Shown piece after piece: positions 19,319 through 29,250 of a stretch of DNA of 64,000 bases. The translations under genes and the position numbers were made by a program. Position 1 is the stretch's first letter, and the number at the start of each line of letters is the position of its first letter. The stretch lies in the NCBI RefSeq assembly GCF_946886895.1, contig NZ_CAMPJO010000007.1, positions 1-64,000 on the forward strand, given 5' to 3'. The stretch is from an uncultured Marinobacter sp. (GTDB lineage: Bacteria; Pseudomonadota; Gammaproteobacteria; Pseudomonadales; Oleiphilaceae). The notes beneath the pieces are model-generated. The model had not been told where the DNA came from, searched no databases, and saw only the letters and a program-made list of their open reading frames with translations.

Positions 19319-20383
19319 TCAGCCAAACAGGGCCCGCATGCCCGTGATGTTCGGATTGTGCACCACACCTTTCTCGGTGACGATGGCATCAATCAGGCTC
19401 GCGGGCGTGACATCAAACACCGGGTTGAATACCCGGATTCCGTCGGGCGCCAGCGGTATTCCCCGCATTTCCCGGATCTCGGTGCCCTCCCGCTCCTCAA
19501 TGGTAATGTCCGCACCTGAAGCCAGCGACATATCCACCGTGCTGGACGGCGCGACCACCATGAAGCCCACCTTATGATGACGAGCCAGCACCGCGAGGCT
19601 GTAGGTTCCGATTTTGTTGGCGACATCGCCGTTGGCGGTAATCCGGTCAGCACCCACGATGATCCAGCGCACCTCGCCCCTGGCCAGAATGGCCGCAGCA
19701 GCACTGTCAGCGTTCAACGTCACCGGAATGCCATCCCGGGCCAATTCCCAGGCAGTCAGCCGGCTGCCCTGAAGCCAGGGCCGGGTTTCATCGGCGTATA
19801 CCTGCTTTAACAGTTTGCGTTCGTGCAACCGGCGGATAACTCCCAGTGCGGTGCCATAGCCTCCAGTGGCCAGTGCGCCGGTGTTGCAGTGGGTCAGCAC
19901 CGATATCGGTTTGTCCGGATTCATGAACGCCAGGGCCTGATCCGCCATCTCCCGGTTGGCCGCCAGATCTTCCTTATGAATCGACACCGCTTCGGCCGCC
20001 AGCCGCTTTTCCGCTTCCGCCAGGGAATGGCACTGATGAAACACCCGTTCCATCCGCTGCAGGGCCCAGAACAGGTTGACCGCCGTCGGCCGGGACGCGG
20101 AGAGTTCCCGGATCGCCTGCCTGATCTCGGCCTTCCAGTCTCCACCGCCCGCGTGACGGGCCGCCAGGGCGACGCCATACGCCGCACTGATCCCAATCGC
20201 CGGGGCACCGCGTACCACCATGTCGCGTATGGACTGGGCGACCCCTTCAGCGCCTTCCACGGTAATCCAGTGCTCCTCGGCCGGCAGCAACCGCTGATCC
20301 AGCAGATCGAGGCTATGTTCATGCCAACGCATGGCAACGGTTCCGACAGGATTTTTAGCGGGGGATTTCGGGGGTGTCGCCAT
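19319..20383 (-). CDS. mtnA: S-methyl-5-thioribose-1-phosphate isomerase (MtnA)
   Basis: MtnA isomerises methylthioribose-1-phosphate to methylthioribulose-1-phosphate in methionine salvage. The 354-residue protein has the eIF2B-alpha-like fold with [14 protein letters not shown], the catalytic Cys in [19 protein letters not shown] and the catalytic Asp in [18 protein letters not shown]. The next gene, divergent and 110 bp away, is the MTA/SAH deaminase, so both enzymes acting on methylthioadenosine-derived compounds share one intergenic promoter region. The same adjacency is known in Pseudomonas (PA3169/PA3170). Other mtn genes are not in the window. Confidence 0.96.
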   Translation of the reverse strand: MATPPKSPAKNPVGTVAMRWHEHSLDLLDQRLLPAEEHWITVEGAEGVAQSIRDMVVRGAPAIGISAAYGVALAARHAGGGDWKAEIRQAIRELSASRPTAVNLFWALQRMERVFHQCHSLAEAEKRLAAEAVSIHKEDLAANREMADQALAFMNPDKPISVLTHCNTGALATGGYGTALGVIRRLHERKLLKQVYADETRPWLQGSRLTAWELARDGIPVTLNADSAAAAILARGEVRWIIVGADRITANGDVANKIGTYSLAVLARHHKVGFMVVAPSSTVDMSLASGADITIEEREGTEIREMRGIPLAPDGIRVFNPVFDVTPASLIDAIVTEKGVVHNPNITGMRALFG

Positions 20384-20418
20384 CAGTTCACTCCGGTTTC
20401 ATAACGCTGAAAACCGCC

Positions 20419-20435
20419 AGTATAACGGTTATACT
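20419..20435. promoter_or_regulatory. 17-bp palindrome with back-to-back -10 elements
   Basis: AGTATAAC-G-GTTATACT is a perfect 8-bp inverted repeat with a 1-base centre, in the 110-bp gap between divergent mtnA and mtaD. Each arm contains TATAAC, a good -10 hexamer, one on each strand. The palindrome could therefore be both the overlapping promoter core and a dimeric operator. It would let one repressor or polymerase competition control both directions. Confidence 0.6.
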
Positions 20436-20493
20436 TCCGGGCTACATTTTCACAGAGCGGGCGGCGCTCGCCCAACGCTGAAAGGCAGGTTAA

Positions 20494-21831
20494 ATGACGG
20501 CAGACACCATTACCGCAGCCGATATCCGTATTAACGCCCGCTGGCTCCTGCCAATCGAGCCCCGGGGCGTGGTACTCGACCACCATGCCGTCATTGTGCA
20601 AGGTACTCACATCATCGCCGTGCTGCCGCAGGACCAGGCGGATGTCGCATTCCGGGCCCGGGAAACCGTTGACCTGCCGCACCACGTTGTCATGCCGGGG
20701 CTCATTAACATGCATGGCCATGCCGCCATGTCGCTGTTCCGGGGCATGGCAGATGACTTGCCGCTAATGACCTGGCTCAACGATCACATCTGGCCCGCAG
20801 AAGGCCGTTTTGTCGGTGAGCAGTTTATTGCCGACGGGACCCAACTGGCGATGGCGGAAATGATCCGAACCGGCACAACCACCTTTTCGGACATGTACTT
20901 TTTCCCCGACATTGCCGCTCAGGTTGCCCACGATGCCGGCATGCGGGCGCAGATCTGTTTTCCTCTGCTGGACTTTCCGACCCCCTGGGGTTCCGGTCCC
21001 GACGAGTATCTGAACAAGGGCGAGGCCTTCATCAAGGCATGGAAAGACAACGACTATGTTATGCCCGCCATCGGCCCCCACGCGCCGTACACCGTCTCCG
21101 ATGGTCCGCTGGCCCAGGCGGTGGCCCTGTCTGAAAAGACCGGAGCGCGGATCCAGATTCACCTGCATGAAACGGAGTTTGAAATCACGGAGGCGCTGGA
21201 AAAACGAGGCCAGCGCCCCACGGAACGGCTCAGAAACCTCGGCATGCTCGGAACCAGCACCCAGTGTGTCCACATGACCCAGATCGACGAATCCGACCTG
21301 ACCCTGCTGTCGGAATCCGGAGCTCACGTGATCCACTGCCCCGAATCCAACCTCAAGCTGGCCAGCGGCTTTTGCCCGGCCCAGGCCATGCTGGATCGCG
21401 GGATAAACGTGGCCATTGGCACGGATGGTGCCGCCAGCAACAACGACCTGGACCTGTTTGGCGAACTCCGTACCGCCGCCATGATCGCCAAAGCCGTTGC
21501 CGGCGATGCTGCGGCGCTGTCTGCCCACCGGGCCCTGGAGATGGCGACCCTGAATGGCGCCAGGGCCCTCGGCCGGGATCACGACCTGGGCTCACTGGTA
21601 CCTGGAAAACTTGCGGACATTATCGCCGTCGATCTGAGCGACCCGTTCCTTCAGCCGGTTTATGATCCATCGTCCCATCTTGTCTACAGCAACCATGGGC
21701 GGGCCGTCAGCCACAGCTGGATCAATGGCATCCCACAGCTTCAGGATGGCAGGCTGACCCGCATTGATGTCGCTGACCTGATGCTGCGGGTTAACGACTG
21801 GGCTGAACGCATCCGCACGCCGGCGGACTAA
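20494..21831 (+). CDS. mtaD: 5-methylthioadenosine/S-adenosylhomocysteine deaminase (MtaD, TRZ/ATZ family)
   Basis: A 445-residue amidohydrolase that deaminates methylthioadenosine (and probably SAH) to the inosine form, feeding methionine salvage. The metal-binding motifs of the family are present: [15 protein letters not shown] (HxH, with the D-L-P-L-M-T-W-L loop after it), HLHETEFE, and [15 protein letters not shown] with the catalytic Asp. The ATG at 20494 has AGGCAGG at about 6 bases. It heads a plus-strand run with ubiG (31 bp later), mupP and yciK, the same order as PA3170-PA3173 in Pseudomonas aeruginosa, where the PA3170 product is an MTA deaminase. Confidence 0.93.
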   Translation: MTADTITAADIRINARWLLPIEPRGVVLDHHAVIVQGTHIIAVLPQDQADVAFRARETVDLPHHVVMPGLINMHGHAAMSLFRGMADDLPLMTWLNDHIWPAEGRFVGEQFIADGTQLAMAEMIRTGTTTFSDMYFFPDIAAQVAHDAGMRAQICFPLLDFPTPWGSGPDEYLNKGEAFIKAWKDNDYVMPAIGPHAPYTVSDGPLAQAVALSEKTGARIQIHLHETEFEITEALEKRGQRPTERLRNLGMLGTSTQCVHMTQIDESDLTLLSESGAHVIHCPESNLKLASGFCPAQAMLDRGINVAIGTDGAASNNDLDLFGELRTAAMIAKAVAGDAAALSAHRALEMATLNGARALGRDHDLGSLVPGKLADIIAVDLSDPFLQPVYDPSSHLVYSNHGRAVSHSWINGIPQLQDGRLTRIDVADLMLRVNDWAERIRTPAD

Positions 21832-21862
21832 CCGAATACCGATTCACCAGGCAGAACCAACC

Positions 21863-22579
21863 ATGACAGAGCAGAACGTAGACCGTAATGAAATTGCCAA
21901 ATTCGAGGCCCTCGCCAGCCGCTGGTGGGACCCGACGAGCGAATTCAAACCCTTGCACGATATCAACCCGTTGCGGCTGAACTACATCGATGAGCGCGTA
22001 TCCCTGCCGGGTAAGCAGATTCTCGACGTCGGCTGCGGTGGTGGCCTGTTGTCAGAAGGCATGGCTCAGCGCGGCGCCCATGTCACCGGCATCGATATGG
22101 GTGAGGCCCCCCTGTCCGTCGCCCGGTTACACGGCCTCGAAAGCGGCATTGACGTCGATTACCGCCAGATTACCGTGGAAGAACTGTCCCGGGACCCGGC
22201 ACATGCCGGTCGTTACGATGCGGTCACCTGCCTGGAGATGCTGGAGCATGTGCCCGATCCCGCATCGGTAATCAAGGCCTGTGCTGCGATGCTCAAACCG
22301 GGCGGACACCTGTTTGTCTCGACCATCAACCGGAACCCGAAATCGTTCCTGTTTGCCATCGTGGGTGCGGAATACCTGCTGCAGTTGCTGCCCAAAGGCA
22401 CCCATGAGTGGAAGAAGTTTATTCGCCCCTCGGAGATGTCGGATCATTTGCGGCGCGCGGGACTGGATATCCTGGAACTGACCGGCATGACCTACAATCC
22501 ACTGACCCGGGCCTACAAACTTGGCCGCGATGTCGATGTCAACTACCTGATGCACGCCAGGGATACCCGTGACGCCTGA
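21863..22579 (+). CDS. ubiG: Ubiquinone biosynthesis O-methyltransferase UbiG
   Basis: A SAM-dependent methyltransferase performing both O-methylations of the ubiquinone pathway. The 238-residue protein starts with the conserved [16 protein letters not shown] segment, then the SAM-binding motif [26 protein letters not shown]. The MLEHVPDP and [15 protein letters not shown] segments of UbiG follow. Its 3' end overlaps the next gene (mupP) by 11 bases, showing translational coupling. Quinone is also the substrate of the cyo oxidase encoded elsewhere in this window. Confidence 0.97.
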   Translation: MTEQNVDRNEIAKFEALASRWWDPTSEFKPLHDINPLRLNYIDERVSLPGKQILDVGCGGGLLSEGMAQRGAHVTGIDMGEAPLSVARLHGLESGIDVDYRQITVEELSRDPAHAGRYDAVTCLEMLEHVPDPASVIKACAAMLKPGGHLFVSTINRNPKSFLFAIVGAEYLLQLLPKGTHEWKKFIRPSEMSDHLRRAGLDILELTGMTYNPLTRAYKLGRDVDVNYLMHARDTRDA

Positions 22580-23228
22580 TCCATCCGCCGTTCTCTTTGA
22601 CCTCGACGGTACGCTGCTTGATACCGCCCCGGACTTCATTCGTTGTCTCAACCAGTTACGGCAACATCACGGTCTTGCCCCCCTGCCCCCGGAACACATC
22701 CGTCGCTCGGTATCAAACGGGGCCCGGGCCATGATCCGGGTCGGGTTTGGCCTGGAGCCGGATCATCCGGACTACCTGGAAAAGCACACCGCCTTCCTGG
22801 ACCTGTACGAGACCGGGGTCGCTGTTGAAACCCGGCTGTTCGAAGGAATGGACACCCTGCTTCAGGCCCTGGAACAACGGCATATTCCCTGGGGAATCGT
22901 CACCAACAAGCCGGTACGTTTTGCCGCCCCCCTGGTGGAAGCTCTCGGCCTTGACCAACGTTGCTCGGTGCTGGTCTGCCCGGACCACGTCAGCCAGCGC
23001 AAACCCCACCCGGAAGCCTTGATTCTGGCATGCCGGCAACTCGGGGCGCCCCCCGCCCAGGCAGTGTATGTTGGAGACCACGAACGGGATATCGAAGCCG
23101 GCCGTAACGCCGGAATGACCACCATTGCCGTTCGCTACGGCTATATCGAGGCGCCTGAAACCGTTGATCTGTGGCAAGCGGACCTGGTTGTCGACACCGT
23201 CAGCGACCTGGCAAACCTGTTACAATAA
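22569..23228 (+). CDS. mupP: HAD phosphatase MupP (MurNAc-6-phosphate phosphatase; Gph-like)
   Basis: A 219-residue HAD-superfamily phosphatase with DLDGTLLDT (nucleophile D11, acid/base D13), the cap domain, a T-N-K-P motif (VTNKPVRFA), the conserved Lys in RKPHPEAL, and [14 protein letters not shown]. Sequence alone would allow phosphoglycolate phosphatase (Gph). The position directly after ubiG and before the yciK-type gene matches Pseudomonas MupP, which dephosphorylates MurNAc-6-phosphate in the anabolic cell-wall recycling route to UDP-MurNAc. The start is GTG 22569, inside ubiG; it places the HAD motif at residues 11-19, as expected. Confidence 0.82.
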   Translation: MTPDPSAVLFDLDGTLLDTAPDFIRCLNQLRQHHGLAPLPPEHIRRSVSNGARAMIRVGFGLEPDHPDYLEKHTAFLDLYETGVAVETRLFEGMDTLLQALEQRHIPWGIVTNKPVRFAAPLVEALGLDQRCSVLVCPDHVSQRKPHPEALILACRQLGAPPAQAVYVGDHERDIEAGRNAGMTTIAVRYGYIEAPETVDLWQADLVVDTVSDLANLLQ

Positions 23229-23291
23229 CAGCCTGAGTTCATTCCGGATCCGGTCAAGCAGACCGGAAACAGCCTGACATGGAGACAGGTT

Positions 23292-24041
23292 ATGCAAGAT
23301 TACCAAGCACCCGCTGATCTGCTGAAAGACCGCATCATCATGGTAACGGGTGCCGGCAGTGGCATTGGCCGTGCAGCGGCTCTCGCCTATGCGGCCCACG
23401 GTGCCACCGTCATCCTGGTGGGGCGTACCGTGGGCAAGCTGGAAACCGTCTATGATGAAATCGAGGCCGCCGGTTATCCCAAACCCGCCATTGTGCCGAT
23501 GAATTTCGAGGGGGCCGCCGTCAAGGACTACGAGGAGTTGGCCATGACCCTCGAAGACAACTTCAACCAGCTCGATGGTCTGCTCCATAACGCCGCCATC
23601 CTGGGTGATCGGAGCCCGGTGGAGCTGTATGACCCGGAGACCTGGAACAAGGTCATGCATGTGAATGCCACCGCGCCCTTTCTGTTGAGCCGGGCCATGA
23701 TTCCATTATTGCGCAAGTCGCCGGACGCCTCGGTGATTTTCACGTCATCCGGCGTGGGCCGCAAAGCGAAGGCCTATTGGGGCGCGTACGCCGTGTCCAA
23801 ATTCGCAGTGGAAGGCCTGAGCCAGCTCCTGTCGGACGAACTGGATGACGAGCGTCATAATGTTCGCGTGAACAGTCTGAACCCGGGCGCAACCCGTACC
23901 AATATGAGAGCCCACGCCTACCCTGCGGAAAATCCGCAACATAATCCGGCGCCGGAAGACCTGATGCCGATTTATCTGTACCTCATGGGCGGGGACAGCC
24001 AGGGCGTTAACGGCCAGCAACTGGACGCACAACCCCGGTAA
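23292..24041 (+). CDS. YciK-family short-chain oxidoreductase
   Basis: A 249-residue classical SDR: the cofactor-binding TGAGSGIGRAAALAYA (residues 19-34), NNAA-type segment here as LHNAAILGDRSP, the catalytic Ser in IFTSSGVGRKA, and YAVSKFA carrying the catalytic Tyr and Lys. It belongs to the YciK group, widely conserved and of unknown substrate. The gene lies 63 bp after mupP, as in Pseudomonas, and its stop overlaps the start of the glutaredoxin-like gene (TAATG). The last residues (NGQQLDAQPR) keep the family's C-terminal pattern. Confidence 0.92.
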   Translation: MQDYQAPADLLKDRIIMVTGAGSGIGRAAALAYAAHGATVILVGRTVGKLETVYDEIEAAGYPKPAIVPMNFEGAAVKDYEELAMTLEDNFNQLDGLLHNAAILGDRSPVELYDPETWNKVMHVNATAPFLLSRAMIPLLRKSPDASVIFTSSGVGRKAKAYWGAYAVSKFAVEGLSQLLSDELDDERHNVRVNSLNPGATRTNMRAHAYPAENPQHNPAPEDLMPIYLYLMGGDSQGVNGQQLDAQPR

Positions 24042-24274
24042 TGGAACTGCTGTTTTACACAACGTCTCAATGCCACCTCTGTGAGCTGGCCGAAGCCTTG
24101 CTGGTGAATACACCGATGCCGGCTCCGATACCGGTAGACGTGGTCGATATAGCCCAGTCCGAAACGCTAGTGGAGCAGTATGGCACCCGCATTCCGGTGC
24201 TGCGCCGCAACGACACCGGCGCGGAGCTGGACTGGCCGTTTACGAGGGACCAGTTACTTTCGTTTCTGCAATGA
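24041..24274 (+). CDS. Glutaredoxin-family protein (DUF836 type)
   Basis: A 77-residue thioredoxin-fold protein with a CHLC redox motif at the N-terminus (TTSQCHLCELAEALL) and the cis-proline of the fold in GTRIPVLRR. It is the small glutaredoxin-like type often annotated DUF836. Redox partner and role are unknown. The start codon overlaps the yciK stop by one base and yaaA begins 12 bp downstream, so it is part of the same transcript. Its neighbour YaaA is a peroxide-stress protein, which fits a redox role. Confidence 0.87.
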   Translation: MELLFYTTSQCHLCELAEALLVNTPMPAPIPVDVVDIAQSETLVEQYGTRIPVLRRNDTGAELDWPFTRDQLLSFLQ

Positions 24275-24286
24275 GGATTTCCTGAC

Positions 24287-25057
24287 ATGTTAATGGTGAT
24301 TTCTCCAGCCAAAACACTCGATTACGAGAGCCCGCTGGCGACCAACGACTATACCCGGCCGGACTTCCTGGATGACGCCTGTGAACTGATCGATCAGCTC
24401 AAGGAGCTGGAACCGCATCAGGTCAGCAACCTGATGAACATCAGCGACAAGCTCGGCCAGCTGAACGCCAGGCGGTTCCGGGACTGGCACACGCCCTTTA
24501 CTCCGGACAACGCCCGCCAGGCGGTGCTGGCGTTCAAGGGTGACGTGTACACGGGGCTGGGTGCGGAAAGCTTCAGCCCGAAGGATTTCGACTTTGCCCA
24601 GGCCCACCTGCGCATGCTCTCCGGTCTGTATGGCATTCTTAAACCGCTGGACCTGATGCAGCCCTATCGCCTTGAAATGGGCACCCGCTTTGAGAACAGC
24701 CGCGGCAAGGACCTGTACGCCTTCTGGGGCAACCGGATTACCAATGAACTGAACCGCCTGCTGGTGGCAGACGACGGTGTGCTGATCAACCTGGCGTCCA
24801 ATGAGTACTTCAAGAGTGTCAACAGGAAGGATCTTGAAGGCCGCCTGATCACCCCCCAATTCAAGGACTGGAAAAACGGCCAGTACAAGATGATCAGCTT
24901 CTACGCCAAAAAGGCCCGGGGACTGATGTGCCGGTTCGCCATCCAGAATCGCATCACCCAGGCCAGTGACCTCAAGGGGTTCAACCTCGAGGGCTATTAC
25001 TTCAGTGAAGACCAATCCGATAACAACAACTGGGTTTTCCTGCGGGACGAAGCGTAA
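24287..25057 (+). CDS. yaaA: Peroxide stress protein YaaA
   Basis: A 256-residue DUF328 protein. In E. coli YaaA lowers intracellular free iron and protects DNA during hydrogen peroxide stress. The N-terminal [16 protein letters not shown] and the basic [22 protein letters not shown] segment are both diagnostic. The gene follows the glutaredoxin-like gene by 12 bp with AGGA upstream of the ATG. No OxyR site was recognised, and its promoter is probably that of the upstream genes. Confidence 0.95.
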   Translation: MLMVISPAKTLDYESPLATNDYTRPDFLDDACELIDQLKELEPHQVSNLMNISDKLGQLNARRFRDWHTPFTPDNARQAVLAFKGDVYTGLGAESFSPKDFDFAQAHLRMLSGLYGILKPLDLMQPYRLEMGTRFENSRGKDLYAFWGNRITNELNRLLVADDGVLINLASNEYFKSVNRKDLEGRLITPQFKDWKNGQYKMISFYAKKARGLMCRFAIQNRITQASDLKGFNLEGYYFSEDQSDNNNWVFLRDEA

Positions 25058-25081
25058 ACCGCGTTAATATCGGAGTCAGCA

Positions 25082-25282
25082 ATGAACGAAGCAGTGTTTT
25101 CCCAGATTGCCATGCTGGTGTTTCTGACCGGCCTGATTGTCTGGATGGGCTTTATTGTCTGGGACCTCGCCAAAAAGTCTCAGGCAGGCCGATTCGGCAC
25201 CATTGCCCTGTTTACCGTTCTGGGAGCCGGCGTTATCGGCTTCATCGTTAAAACCGTACTCGTAGAGATCATGAACCTATGA
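25082..25282 (+). CDS. DUF2788 small membrane protein
   Basis: A 66-residue inner-membrane protein with two predicted membrane helices, about residues 8-28 (AMLVFLTGLIVWMGFIVWDLA) and 40-60 (IALFTVLGAGVIGFIVKTVL), joined by a basic KKSQAGRFG loop, as in the DUF2788 family. The function is unknown. It is co-directional with yaaA (24 bp) and rdgC (19 bp), most likely in one operon. Confidence 0.87.
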   Translation: MNEAVFSQIAMLVFLTGLIVWMGFIVWDLAKKSQAGRFGTIALFTVLGAGVIGFIVKTVLVEIMNL

Positions 25283-25301
25283 AAGACAAGGACCAGGCCT
25301 G

Positions 25302-26228
25302 ATGTGGTTTCGCAATGCCCGCGTATTCCGGTTTACCAAACCGTTTGATATCACTGCCGAAGCACTGGAAGAGAAGCTCCGGGCAGACGCTTTCAAGCCC
25401 TGTGGCCCGCAGGAAACCAGCCGCCAGGGTTGGGTGCCGCCACTTGGTAAACATGGCGAGCAGTTGGTTCACAGCGCCAACGGCTATCACCTGATTGCCC
25501 TGCGCAAGGAAGAGAAGATCCTGCCTGGGCCGGTCGTGAAGGAAGCGGTGGAAGAAAAAGCCGAAGCCATTGAGATCGAACAGGGCCGCAAGGTCCGCCG
25601 CAAGGAAAAGGACGAACTCAAGGAACAGGTGATGCTGGAGATGCTGCCACAGGCGTTCTCCAGAAACCGTCGCTGTTTCGCCTATCTTGCCCCGCAGGAC
25701 GGCGTACTGGTGGTGGACGCCGGTTCGGCGAAGCAGGCCGAAGATCTGGCCTCAACCCTGCGCAAGAGCCTGGGCTCGCTGCCGGTACGTCCGCCGGCCG
25801 TGGAGCAGGCACCGGCGTTTACCTTCACTGGCTGGCTGAACGAATCCATAGACCTCCCCGGCAGCATCGTGCTGGGCAATGAGTGTGAGCTCAAAGACCC
25901 GTCTGAAGACGGCGGCGTGGTACGTTGCAAGGGGCTGGACCTGAAAGCCGACGAGATCCGCAACCACCTGGATGCCGGCATGCAGGTCACCAAACTGTCC
26001 CTCACCTGGGATGACAACGTGTCTTTCGTGCTGGACGAAGAGCTCGGCATCCGCCGCCTGAAATTCGGCGAAACCCTTCAGGATCAACTGGATGCCGTGG
26101 ATGTGGATGACGCGGTCGCCAAGTTCGACGCGGCCTTCACACTGATGACGCTGGAGTTGTCGCGGCTGATCCCCGGGTTGCTGGAAGCCCTGGGTGGCGA
26201 AGACCGGTCAGCGATCGTCGACGCATAG
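25302..26228 (+). CDS. rdgC: Recombination-associated protein RdgC
   Basis: RdgC is a ring-forming, sequence-nonspecific DNA-binding protein that modulates RecA-dependent recombination and replication restart. The 308-residue product has the standard MWFRNARVFRFTKPF N-terminus, GWVPPLG, the GPVVKEAVEEKAEAIE helix and the C-terminal FDAAFTLMTLELSRLIPGLLEALGGE. The length matches the family. It is the last gene of the rightward run and is followed by a perfect 12-bp hairpin before the convergent acetyltransferase gene. Confidence 0.97.
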   Translation: MWFRNARVFRFTKPFDITAEALEEKLRADAFKPCGPQETSRQGWVPPLGKHGEQLVHSANGYHLIALRKEEKILPGPVVKEAVEEKAEAIEIEQGRKVRRKEKDELKEQVMLEMLPQAFSRNRRCFAYLAPQDGVLVVDAGSAKQAEDLASTLRKSLGSLPVRPPAVEQAPAFTFTGWLNESIDLPGSIVLGNECELKDPSEDGGVVRCKGLDLKADEIRNHLDAGMQVTKLSLTWDDNVSFVLDEELGIRRLKFGETLQDQLDAVDVDDAVAKFDAAFTLMTLELSRLIPGLLEALGGEDRSAIVDA

Positions 26229-26240
26229 AACCATAAACAT

Positions 26241-26269
26241 GGGGCCAGATGAACTTGTCATCTGGCCCC
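26241..26269. terminator. Perfect 12-bp hairpin between convergent rdgC and pat
   Basis: GGGGCCAGATGA pairs exactly with TCATCTGGCCCC around a 5-base loop. It lies 12 bp after the rdgC stop and 17 bp after the end of the convergent gene on the other strand. Neither side has a proper T-run, so it may work as a transcription barrier or RNA 3'-end stabiliser rather than as a classic intrinsic terminator. Confidence 0.6.
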
Positions 26270-26286
26270 TACTCTCCGCTTTCCCC

Positions 26287-29031
26287 TCAATGGGCGCTCT
26301 TGCCGAGTCTCTCCCGTTGCCAGTCTTTTTCCGGCTCGTTTAACACCAGGCGCAGGTCCATCACGTCTTCCTCGGTGTTGAACCGGATTTCAAATCCCAT
26401 GTGCTCGGCCAGCTGCAGCATCGGGCGGTTGTCCGGCAGCACATTGCCCACCATCTCGACCGTGCCACGGGCGCGGCAGTAATCAATCATCTTCTGCATC
26501 AGGGCAACACCCAGGCCCTCGCCTTTCATGTTGTCGTGTACCATGACCGCGAATTCGCATTGCAGGTTGTCCGCATCGGTCCAGGTACGTACGGTGCCCA
26601 GGGTTTCTTCCCCTTCACCATCCTCTCGGGGGGCATTGGCGATGAACACCATTTCCCGGTCGTAGTCGATCTGCACCATCTGGGCTACGTCTTCCCGGGA
26701 GAAATGCTTGCGGTACTGAAAAAAGCGGTAGCGGATGGACTCCGGCGACTGCAATTCATGGAACGCCCGGTGGGCCGGCTCATCCTCCGCCAGCACCGGC
26801 CGAATGATCACCCGGCGACCGGACTTGGGCAACACAATCCATTCTTCCAGCTCCCTGGGATAGGGCTGGATAATTGGCCTGCCCGGCTTCTCCGCCAGAT
26901 TGATGGCAACATTGACTGCCACCGCGCCCTGCTCATTGAACAGCAGGGGCGCAATCTCCAGGCCCTGGATCTCCGGAATATCAATAACGATCTGCGACAG
27001 GGTGACCAGCGTTTCCGAAACCGCCCGAATATCCTCTTCCGGCTTCAGGCTGTGCTCCTTGAGCAGCTTGTACATGTAGGTACGGCGTAACAACTCCCGG
27101 GCGAGCACCATGTTCAGGGGTGGCAGGGCAATCTGCCGGTCCGTCATTACATTAATCTGGGCACCGGCAGCTCCGCATACCACCAGCGGCCCAAAAAGCT
27201 TATCGCGGGTGATGCCGACACTGAATTCGATCCCTCCCACGTGCTGATAGGAGCGTTGCACCGCAAACCCCAGAAAGCCACTGTCCGGAAAATGCGTCTG
27301 GTACTCCTCCATCAGATAGCGGCAGGAATCCATGATCGCTGCTTCGCTGTTCAGCTTCTGCACCATGCCCTTGTAACGGCGCTGGGTCGGGCTGAGGTTC
27401 AGGAACGGGTGGCAGGCCTGCTCATGAATGATGGTGATATCCACCGGGCGCCGCTCCACGGCAAAGACTTCCAGCACCTCTTCCATGTCGTCACAGTACA
27501 GAGTTTCGATGGTGTTGATGCCGTAATCCCGGACCACGTCCCGGGCTTCACGATTGGACAGATGTTCCCGCCCGGACCGCAACGCACCGGTCACCATTCG
27601 CCGGGTCTGGGTGCGGTCGGCAAAATGATCGGTAAATGACTCCGGGGTTTCTGTCAGCAGCCGCTGCACGCGCTGGTGACGAACGTGCTGCATGAAGGCC
27701 ATAACGGCTTTCTCCGGATTGAAAAACGACGGCAGGCCGGCCCGATAGAACTCTTCCCGGGCATCCATCACCGTGCTCTGGCCCAGCCAGCAGGTGAACA
27801 CATTCAGCCGGGTGCCCCGGGAGGCCTGCACCACGGCATCGGCAATCTGCAAGCTGTCCTCGGTCAGGCTGGGAGCGTACATCACCAACACGTTGGCGAT
27901 CTCCGGGGCCTTCGCCAGAATTTTAATGGCCTGAGCGTACAGCTCCGGCGAGGCATCGTAGTTCAGGTCAATCGGGTTCCGGCGCGTCCAGTACGGCGGC
28001 AATAACTCAGCCAGGGCCTCGATACTGGCGGCCGACAGTTCCGCCAGCTCCCCGCCCAGATCCGCCAAACGGTCCACCGCCAGCACCCCCGGCCCCACTC
28101 CGTTGGCCATGATCGCCAGGGATTCCCGCCTTAGCGGGCGCATCCGGGTAAGGGTTTCCAGGGCATCAAACATCTGGCCCAGGCCATCGACCCGCAAAAC
28201 ACCCGCCCGCTGCAGCATGGCATCGTAGATCGGATCACTGCGTTTGAGGCCATCTGGCAGAACGTGAGGAAACCATTCCGACTCCGGCACCCGGCCGGAC
28301 TTTACCGCAATCACCGGCTTGGTTCTGGAGGCGACGCGCACCGCGGACATAAACCGGCGCGGGTTGGGGATATTCTCAATATGCAGCAGGATCGCACGGG
28401 TCTGGGAGTCCTGGGCCAGGTAATCGATCAAATCGTCATGATCGATATCCATGCCATCGCCGAGGGTGAGAAAGTAGGAAAAACCGACGCCCCGGGCGAA
28501 GGCCCAGTCAATCACCGAACTGGCAATGGTGCCGGACTGGCCCACAAACGCCACCCGGCCGGGTATGGCGCCCATGTGAGCGTAGGTGGCATTCAGGCTT
28601 CGCGCCGGCACCATCAGGCCGATGGTGTTTGGGCCAAGCACGCGGAGCCCGGTTTCCCGGGCCGCGTCCCGCACCGAATACATCAATGGTTGCCCGGTTT
28701 TACTGTGTGTGCGGGACATCCCCCCGGTCATGACGATGGCAGTGCGCACGCCCGCCTCGCCCAACCGCCTGATGGTTTTGGCGACCGTGTCCGGCGGCGT
28801 GCAGATGATGGCCAGATCCGGAGAAAACGGCATCCTGGCGACTTTTTTGACGCAGGCCACCCCGTGCACATTGTCGTAATCGTTCTGGTTAACCACCAGC
28901 AGCTTGCCCGGGTAGCCGCCACCGAGGAGGTTCCGAAGCACCATACCACCAAGGTTATCCGCCCGTTCCGAGGCACCAACGACCACGATGGACGCGGGAT
29001 TGAACAGACTTTCCAGATACCGGGTACTCAA
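26287..29031 (-). CDS. Protein lysine acetyltransferase (Pat/YfiQ type: acyl-CoA synthetase-like plus GNAT)
   Basis: A 914-residue fusion. The first 700 residues resemble ADP-forming acetyl-CoA synthetase: CoA-binding SLFNPASIVVVGASER near the N-terminus, a succinyl-CoA-ligase-like domain with VGQSGTIASSVIDWA, and an ATP-grasp domain. The last 180 residues form a GNAT domain with the acetyl-CoA loop MKGEGLGVALMQKM. This is the architecture of E. coli YfiQ/PatZ and Salmonella Pat, which acetylate lysines of metabolic enzymes such as acetyl-CoA synthetase. The product is probably cytoplasmic. It is divergent from an HDAC-family deacetylase gene 219 bp away, suggesting a writer/eraser pair. Confidence 0.93.
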   Translation of the reverse strand: MSTRYLESLFNPASIVVVGASERADNLGGMVLRNLLGGGYPGKLLVVNQNDYDNVHGVACVKKVARMPFSPDLAIICTPPDTVAKTIRRLGEAGVRTAIVMTGGMSRTHSKTGQPLMYSVRDAARETGLRVLGPNTIGLMVPARSLNATYAHMGAIPGRVAFVGQSGTIASSVIDWAFARGVGFSYFLTLGDGMDIDHDDLIDYLAQDSQTRAILLHIENIPNPRRFMSAVRVASRTKPVIAVKSGRVPESEWFPHVLPDGLKRSDPIYDAMLQRAGVLRVDGLGQMFDALETLTRMRPLRRESLAIMANGVGPGVLAVDRLADLGGELAELSAASIEALAELLPPYWTRRNPIDLNYDASPELYAQAIKILAKAPEIANVLVMYAPSLTEDSLQIADAVVQASRGTRLNVFTCWLGQSTVMDAREEFYRAGLPSFFNPEKAVMAFMQHVRHQRVQRLLTETPESFTDHFADRTQTRRMVTGALRSGREHLSNREARDVVRDYGINTIETLYCDDMEEVLEVFAVERRPVDITIIHEQACHPFLNLSPTQRRYKGMVQKLNSEAAIMDSCRYLMEEYQTHFPDSGFLGFAVQRSYQHVGGIEFSVGITRDKLFGPLVVCGAAGAQINVMTDRQIALPPLNMVLARELLRRTYMYKLLKEHSLKPEEDIRAVSETLVTLSQIVIDIPEIQGLEIAPLLFNEQGAVAVNVAINLAEKPGRPIIQPYPRELEEWIVLPKSGRRVIIRPVLAEDEPAHRAFHELQSPESIRYRFFQYRKHFSREDVAQMVQIDYDREMVFIANAPREDGEGEETLGTVRTWTDADNLQCEFAVMVHDNMKGEGLGVALMQKMIDYCRARGTVEMVGNVLPDNRPMLQLAEHMGFEIRFNTEEDVMDLRLVLNEPEKDWQRERLGKSAH

Positions 29032-29250
29032 GCTGATGCTCCTCAGACACGGCCAGAACAGAGCGGCCGGATGACAAAGTGAATAATGCAGGTCCTGTGC
29101 AAGTGTATACCCTATCTTAGGCGCAGATGACCTGATGTAAAACGCCTGACGCCATGGCCGTCAGCCTAAGACCAAAGAAACACGGAAACCTGCGGTTATC
29201 CCTGATAAGATTGATGAAAAACCAATCAGATTCAGGATCGTCCCAGGCGT

